Part shown: positions 59,592-64,000 of the stretch, piece by piece | Numbering within the stretch: the stretch's first letter is position 1 | Layout of the letters: every line of letters starts with the position of its first letter | DNA from: Prolixibacteraceae bacterium | Lineage (GTDB): Bacteria > Bacteroidota > Bacteroidia > Bacteroidales > Prolixibacteraceae | NCBI GenBank assembly: GCA_028683385.1 | Contig: JAQUIJ010000003.1 | Location: forward strand, 1 to 64,000 | Length of the DNA: 64,000 nt | Direction of reading: 5' to 3' | The notes under the pieces: generated by a model | Seen by the model: only the letters and a program-made list of their open reading frames with translations | Database searches by the model: none | What the model was told of the DNA's origin: nothing | Translations under genes and position numbers: made by a program

Positions 59592-60440
59592 GTGCGTTGC
59601 ATTTTCTCGTTTATTTTCAGATTTTTCCCTTTGTTTTTGGGTGCCCAAAGCTTAATGAAGGGTTCCGAAAACTTGTCTTTACCTGTGCGCAATTATTTGG
59701 TCTATCAGTCTACCGGCTCCATGACTATTGATGGGAAGGCGGATGAACCTTCGTGGAATTATGCTGCCTGGACTGAAAATTTTGTGGATATTGAAGGACC
59801 TTTGAAACCCAAGCCAACATATCAAACCCGTGTGAAAATGCTTTGGGATAGCAACTACTTATACTTGTTGGCTGAGCTTGAAGAGCCTCATATTTGGTGC
59901 TATTACCGTCAACATGATCAAATCGTTTACCACGAGAATGATTTTGAAGTATTTATTGATTCCGATGGCGATGCGCTTAATTATTTTGAGTTTGAGTTGA
60001 ATGCTGCCAATACGTTATTCGATTTGTTTCTTCCAAAACCATACAGTTGCGGGGGAAAAGCGCTCCTGACGTGGGATGCAGAAGGATTTAAAAGTGCAGT
60101 TTCGATTGATGGAACGCTCAATAACCCGAACGATCGGGATAAAAAATGGACGCTGGAAATGGCTATTCCGTTTAAGTCGCTCAAAATGGAAACAGAAACA
60201 GAAACAGACGTACCGGCGGATGGCACAATCTGGAAGATTAATTTCTCGCGTGTGGAGTGGCAAACCAATGTTGTCAAAGGAAAGTACGAGAAAAAGAAGG
60301 ACGGGAAAACGGGTCAGTTTTTAAGCGAAAATAATTGGGTGTGGAATGCTACTGGCGAAATAAACATGCACATCCCTGAGCGTTGGGGATTGCTCCAGTT
60401 CTCCACACGATCGGTCATTACCGGAAAATTAAAAAATTAA
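59592..60440 (+). CDS. CBM9-like carbohydrate-binding protein, probable frameshift in signal peptide
   Basis: 282 residues from a GTG at 59592. After residue ~35 it matches the carbohydrate-binding family-9-like domain: GSMTIDGKADEPSWNYAAWT, MLWDSNYLYLLAELEEPHIW, FEVFIDSDGDALNYFEFELN, AIPFKSL and FSRVEWQ, with the end GLLQFST. An ATG at 59579 in another frame encodes MKNIRALHFLVYFQIFPFVFG, a perfect signal peptide; removal of one G from GGG at 59639-59641 would join it to AQSLMKGSENL. So the true gene was probably 59579-60440. Secreted, binds plant or other polysaccharide; followed by a glycosidase-like gene 3 bp on. Confidence 0.78.
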   Translation: MRCIFSFIFRFFPLFLGAQSLMKGSENLSLPVRNYLVYQSTGSMTIDGKADEPSWNYAAWTENFVDIEGPLKPKPTYQTRVKMLWDSNYLYLLAELEEPHIWCYYRQHDQIVYHENDFEVFIDSDGDALNYFEFELNAANTLFDLFLPKPYSCGGKALLTWDAEGFKSAVSIDGTLNNPNDRDKKWTLEMAIPFKSLKMETETETDVPADGTIWKINFSRVEWQTNVVKGKYEKKKDGKTGQFLSENNWVWNATGEINMHIPERWGLLQFSTRSVITGKLKN

Positions 60441-60443
60441 AAT

Positions 60444-61520
60444 ATGAAGAAAAGAGATTTTATTAAAGCATCTCTGTTGGGTGGAATTGGATTGATGAGC
60501 ACTGGCTCTTCTTTTGGAAATGAGTTGGAAAAACCAAGAAAAACAGGAGGTTTGAAACATTGGGTTTGGGAAAATCCTGATGTCAAAGATGACGAAAAAT
60601 CGTTGAAAGAAATATACGACAGCTATTTTGATGCCGGAATCCGCGGGATGTTTTTTGAAGCCGACAGTGAAAAACATTTCAGGATAGCAAAGTCCTCTGG
60701 ACTGGAAGCGCACCGCTGGATGTGGACCATGAATCGGGGAGAAAAAGAGTTGCTCGACAATCATCCGGAATGGTACGCTGTAAGCCGCGACGGCAAGTCG
60801 TGTGCGACGAACCCACCTTACGTTAATTATTACCGTTGGTTGTGTCCATCGAAACCCGAAGTTCAGGAGTACCTGAAAAATCAGGTGAAGAACATTCTGG
60901 CAAAAGACTATGTCGACGGAATTCACCTCGATTATGTGCGTTATTGCGATGTTATTTTGCCGGTTAACTTGTGGCAGAATTACGGAATTGACCAGACCCG
61001 CGAATTGCCTGAATATGATTTTTGTTACTGCGAAACGTGTCGCGCAAAATACAAGGCTGAGCATGGAATTGATCCGCTCGATATTCAATATCCCGATCAA
61101 AGTTTATCGTGGCGAAAATTTAGGTACGACCGGATTACGCACATTGTAAACAGTTTGGCTGAAATTGCAAAAGGTTCGGGAAAAGCAATTACCGCTGCCG
61201 TATTTCCTACTCCGGAAGTGGCCAGGCGCATTGTTCGTCAGGATTGGACCAACTGGAATCTGGATGGTGTTTGCCCGATGATTTATCACGGTTTTTACAA
61301 AGAACAGGTGAGTTGGATTGGCGATGCTGTTGAAGAAGGAATTCACTTTTTATGCGGCAGATTTCCACTTTATGCCGGAATTTTTCTTCCTGATTTTAAA
61401 TCAGATGATGAGCTGGAGCAAGGGATTAAAACCGCATTGTCGCATGGAGCGTCAGGAATATCTTTTTTTGGAAACGTTGGAGAGAATGTTCTCAATATTC
61501 TGAAAAAGGTTTCGGTGTAA
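60444..61520 (+). CDS. Glycoside-hydrolase-like (GHL10/DUF4434-type) secreted protein
   Basis: 358 residues. Signal-like N-terminus KKRDFIKASLLGGIGLMSTG (KR rather than RR, so perhaps Tat-like only). TIM-barrel features: IHLDYVRYCD (about 153-162), CYCETCRAKYKAEHGIDP, the AAVFPTPEVARRIVRQDW and DGVCPMIYHGFYK blocks, which resemble the glycosyl-hydrolase-like 10 group with conserved Asp in HLDYVRY. No activity is proven. Follows the CBM9-like gene by 3 bp, so probably one operon for a surface glycan. Confidence 0.75.
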   Translation: MKKRDFIKASLLGGIGLMSTGSSFGNELEKPRKTGGLKHWVWENPDVKDDEKSLKEIYDSYFDAGIRGMFFEADSEKHFRIAKSSGLEAHRWMWTMNRGEKELLDNHPEWYAVSRDGKSCATNPPYVNYYRWLCPSKPEVQEYLKNQVKNILAKDYVDGIHLDYVRYCDVILPVNLWQNYGIDQTRELPEYDFCYCETCRAKYKAEHGIDPLDIQYPDQSLSWRKFRYDRITHIVNSLAEIAKGSGKAITAAVFPTPEVARRIVRQDWTNWNLDGVCPMIYHGFYKEQVSWIGDAVEEGIHFLCGRFPLYAGIFLPDFKSDDELEQGIKTALSHGASGISFFGNVGENVLNILKKVSV

Positions 61521-61550
61521 ACTTTTCATTGCAACTTCTTCAAGACTGAA

Positions 61551-61583
61551 AAACCTCACTGCTAATGGAAGCAATGAGGTTCT
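61551..61583 (+). terminator. Terminator after the glycosidase-like gene
   Basis: Stem AACCTCA..GC / GC..TGAGGTT with weak interior pairing and a following TTCTTTATCTTTTTC. Confidence 0.5.
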
Positions 61584-61604
61584 TTATCTTTTTCTTGAAT
61601 GATA

Positions 61605-61955
61605 CTAAATTAACTTGTTGGTCTCGGTGTCAGGAAAAACCAACCAAGGTTTGAACGTTTTGGCTTCTTCAAAATCCATTTGGGCGTACGACATGATAAT
61701 GACCACATCGCCAACAGCTACTTTTCGGGCTGCGGGGCCATTCAGGCAAATTACTCCAGTTCCACGTTCTCCGCGAATCACATAGGTGTCGAGCCGTTCG
61801 CCATTGTTAATATTTACTACCTGAACTTTTTCGTTTTCAATCAAATTGGCAGCATCCATCAAATCCTGATCGATGGTAATACTTCCAACGTACTGTAAAT
61901 TAGCTTCAGTTACAGTAACCTTATGTATTTTCGATTTACAAACTTCAATGATCAT
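61605..61955 (-). CDS. panD: Aspartate 1-decarboxylase (precursor)
   Basis: 116 residues. Makes beta-alanine for pantothenate. Self-cleaves between G24 and S25 in YVGSITID to give the pyruvoyl group. Other marks: [36 protein letters not shown] with the catalytic Arg/Tyr, and [19 protein letters not shown]. Followed in the same direction by nothing close; the partner panC is 80 bp upstream on the same strand. Confidence 0.96.
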   Translation of the reverse strand: MIIEVCKSKIHKVTVTEANLQYVGSITIDQDLMDAANLIENEKVQVVNINNGERLDTYVIRGERGTGVICLNGPAARKVAVGDVVIIMSYAQMDFEEAKTFKPWLVFPDTETNKLI

Positions 61956-61989
61956 TTTACTAATTTCTATGTGAATATCTATTATTTAC

Positions 61990-62060
61990 AAGTTTGGAGT
62001 GCCTAAAGTGAGCTAAAGTTAACAACTCCGAATTCTAGGCACTCCGAACTCCAAACTCGA
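61990..62060. repeat. Inverted repeat of the GGAGTTTGGAGT type between panD and panC
   Basis: TTTGGAGTGCC (near 61993) pairs with GGCACTCCGAACTCCAAA (62038-62056). Overlaps the panC stop. Similar units with GGAGTCCGGAG occur at 37180. Possible weak terminator, but mainly a dispersed repeat. Confidence 0.5.
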
Positions 62061-62889
62061 TGTTGTCAATCAACCTTATTTTTCCGCAATGAACAGCGAT
62101 ACATCCAAACTTTTTGCAGCTTTCATCCCAGCTTTTCACGGGTAAAAGTGTCGTTTCATTAACAATCTCGAAGTACTCCGTGTTCAGGAATTCGTTTTCG
62201 TTGATGCGATTTATTACCCATTGGCACAATTCGTCTACGGATAATTCACCAATTTTGTTTGCCGCCTCAAATAAAGTAGCCGAAATATGAACGGCATTCA
62301 GTCGGTGTTCGGGGCTTAGCAGCATGTTGCGCGAGCTCATTGCCAATCCATTTGTTTCACGGATAATGGGACAGGAAACAATTTCGACCGGCAAATTCAA
62401 TTTTCGCATCATTTCGTTGATGATTGCCAGTTGCTGAAAATCTTTCTGGCCAAAAAAGGCTTTGTCGGGCTGAACGATGTCGAACAATCGGCTTACCACC
62501 TGGGCCACTCCATTAAAATGTCCGGGTCTGAATTTTCCTTCCATCACCTGTTCAAGCTGACCAAAATTAAATTGGCGGGTATCTGGTTCAGGATAAATTT
62601 CTTCAGGTTCAGGAGCGAAAATAAGCTGACAAGCACTTGTTGAAAGCAAATCGACATCTTTCTGAAGATTGCGTGGGTATCGGTCAAGGTCGCCTTTGTC
62701 GTTAAATTGAGTCGGGTTTACAAAGATACTGACAACGACGAAGTTGGTCTGTTCTCCGGCTATCTTAACTAACGAAAGGTGTCCTTCGTGTAGGGCGCCC
62801 ATTGTAGGAACAAACCCGATTTTTAAACCGTCTTCCCGCTTGATGTTCAGTATTGTCTGAAGATCACTAATGTGTTTTACTACCTGCAT
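62035..62889 (-). CDS. panC: Pantothenate synthetase
   Basis: 284 residues from ATG 62889 (frame opens 29 codons earlier, not conserved). Joins pantoate and beta-alanine with ATP. Motifs: GFVPTMGALHEGHLSLV (with HxGH), FVNPTQFNDKGDLDRYPR, FGQKDFQQLAII and ETNGLAMSSRN. Conserved protein ends at about RLIDNIEF; the extra GVRSA and stop are encoded by the dispersed repeat GAGTTTGGAGTTCGGAGT. In operon with panD. Divergent from the GT5-like gene. Confidence 0.96.
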   Translation of the reverse strand: MQVVKHISDLQTILNIKREDGLKIGFVPTMGALHEGHLSLVKIAGEQTNFVVVSIFVNPTQFNDKGDLDRYPRNLQKDVDLLSTSACQLIFAPEPEEIYPEPDTRQFNFGQLEQVMEGKFRPGHFNGVAQVVSRLFDIVQPDKAFFGQKDFQQLAIINEMMRKLNLPVEIVSCPIIRETNGLAMSSRNMLLSPEHRLNAVHISATLFEAANKIGELSVDELCQWVINRINENEFLNTEYFEIVNETTLLPVKSWDESCKKFGCIAVHCGKIRLIDNIEFGVRSA

Positions 62890-63115
62890 TTTGGTATAAA
62901 AATGAGGCAGCAAAGTAAATAAATAATTCAACACGGTAGTCTCTGAATGAAGTTTGAAAAATTGAAAGTTTAACATTGGCTATCCGCGCTGAGTCCAAAA
63001 TTGAAAGAATTTCAATGGGTTAAATCAGATTTTGAAACATCGGGTCATATTTAGCAACTTTAACATATCACGGGCATATCTTAAGGTTTTTTAATGTCTC
63101 TGAAAATCACGGGAA

Positions 63116-63145
63116 TTGAATATTGCCGATATTTTACTAATTTTG
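63116..63145 (+). promoter_or_regulatory. Promoter of the GT5-like gene
   Basis: TTG at 63116-63118, 19-bp spacer, TAATTTTG at 63138-63145: a good match to the Bacteroidetes promoter. The start codon is at 63169, giving about a 15-nt leader. Confidence 0.6.
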
Positions 63146-63168
63146 CGCAATTAACTTAGGCGATATAA

Positions 63169-63972
63169 ATGGAAAAGAAGAAAGTCTTATTTATTTCATC
63201 AGAAATTACCCCTTATCTTCCAGAGACAGAAATGTCGAAGAAATCCAGATACCTCCCACAGGGAATTCAGGAAAGAGGAAAGGAAATCCGGACTTTTATG
63301 CCAAGGTATGGTAGTGTGAATGAACGCAGGAATCAACTGCATGAGGTTATACGGTTGTCGGGTATGAATTTGATTATTGACGATACCGATCACCCATTGA
63401 TTATTAAGGTAGCTTCCATTCAATCGGCACGAATGCAGGTTTATTTTATCGATAACGAAGATTATTTTCAGCGGAAACATATTTTTAAAGATGCAAAAGG
63501 AAATGAATTCGCGGATAATGACGAAAGAGCTATTTTCTTTGCCCGGGGAGTACTCGAAACGGTTATCAAACTTCGGTGGGCTCCTGATTTAATTCATTGT
63601 CAAGGTTGGCTGACTTCACTTGTACCCCTATACATCAAGAAGGCATACAACGACGATCCCTTGTTTGTTAATTCAAAAGTAGTTTATTCTGTTTATAACG
63701 ATGATTTTAAGAAACCATTGGATGCAACTTTCAGGAGTAAACTAAAAATGAATAACATTACGAATGAAGATACCGAATTGGTTGATGACCCAAGCTATGT
63801 TAATCTTAGCAATATGGCGGTTCAGTATTCGGATGCAATTATTCAGGGAAGTCCGAAAATTAACACTGAAATAACAGAATTTATACAATCCTCCGGAAAA
63901 TTATTTTTAGATTACCAACCTGAACATACCTATATCGATGCTTACAATGATCTTTATGATAAAGTATTGTAA
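63169..63972 (+). CDS. Stand-alone GT5 N-terminal-domain protein (glycogen-synthase-like)
   Basis: 267 residues, equal to the first Rossmann half of a glycogen synthase: KKVLFISSEITPYLPETEMS, RYLPQGIQERGKEIRTFMPRYGSVNERRNQLHE, APDLIHCQGWLTSLVPLYI, VVYSVYNDDF. The donor-binding second half (E-X7-E motif) is absent and the KxGGL loop is degenerate, so ADP-glucose transfer is doubtful. Bacteroidetes often have such a gene beside panC. Perhaps a regulator or subunit of glucan synthesis. The window ends just after its stop. Confidence 0.85.
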   Translation: MEKKKVLFISSEITPYLPETEMSKKSRYLPQGIQERGKEIRTFMPRYGSVNERRNQLHEVIRLSGMNLIIDDTDHPLIIKVASIQSARMQVYFIDNEDYFQRKHIFKDAKGNEFADNDERAIFFARGVLETVIKLRWAPDLIHCQGWLTSLVPLYIKKAYNDDPLFVNSKVVYSVYNDDFKKPLDATFRSKLKMNNITNEDTELVDDPSYVNLSNMAVQYSDAIIQGSPKINTEITEFIQSSGKLFLDYQPEHTYIDAYNDLYDKVL

Positions 63973-64000
63973 GAAATAGGTTTAACAATTAAAAACAAAT

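Noticed and set aside
60429-61100. A 223-codon open frame on the minus strand
   Set aside because: It is opposite to a well-conserved glycosidase-like gene and has no recognisable domain.

Overview
The window looks like ordinary chromosome of a member of the Bacteroidota, probably Bacteroidales/Marinilabiliales-like. Pointers are a GldA-type ABC ATPase, an S46 dipeptidyl-peptidase, the long two-part IspG, a FISUMP lipoprotein, a DUF4296 lipoprotein, an HU-CCDC81/SPOR protein, a tRNA gene without encoded CCA, scarcity of Shine-Dalgarno sequences and many upstream boxes fitting the Bacteroidetes -7 consensus TAnnTTTG. The genus cannot be named from the sequence alone. Genes lie on both strands in short operons.

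Layout. 1-4700 is accessory: the end of an IS21-like element that has run into a zinc-ribbon gene, two AT-rich genes of unknown function, a FISUMP lipoprotein and about 0.9 kb of gene-free, apparently decayed DNA, all on the 3' side of a tRNA(CAU). 4.9-16 kb is housekeeping on the minus strand: lspA, a DksA-like protein, ileS, a two-component pair, metK, serB and gldA. 16-25 kb holds ispG, an AAA/DUF4143 ATPase with three phased upstream repeats, a HAD phosphatase, the overlapping operon mtnA / class II aldolase / mtnP, an HU-SPOR protein and galE. 25-38.6 kb holds an S46 peptidase, rfbB, a serpin lipoprotein, a Tat amidase, a PepSY membrane protein, an aspartokinase, a ClpP, a small lipoprotein, dusB, a YkvA-like protein and a TauE-like permease. 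39-45 kb joins phoU-phoB-phoR to glgA-glgC. 45-48 kb is the rplM-rpsI-rpsB-tsf operon. 48.3-56.5 kb holds envelope polysaccharide genes (GT90, O-antigen ligase) coupled to a 3-methyladenine glycosylase, an outer-membrane barrel protein, a peptide-type MFS transporter, a radical SAM protein and two small genes. 56.5-64 kb holds a cobalamin riboswitch with no downstream gene, a palindromic mobile-element-like insert, radA, rfaE2, a CBM9-like and a glycosidase-like pair, panD, panC and a GT5 N-domain protein.

Functional threads: methylthioadenosine/5'-deoxyadenosine salvage (metK makes the precursor; mtnP-mtnA-aldolase recycle the by-product), alpha-glucan storage (glgA, glgC, GT5 fragment), pantothenate synthesis (lysC, panD and panC are on or near the aspartate branch) and cell envelope (lspA, galE, rfbB, rfaE2, GT90, ligase). 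The most unusual items are the orphan cobalamin riboswitch with its nearby 31-nt copy of the radA 3' end and a ~394-bp nested-palindrome element, the shortened mtn operon, the phased repeats before the DUF4143 gene, and a probable one-base frameshift in the signal peptide of the CBM9-like gene. I found no convincing CRISPR array, prophage or defence island.
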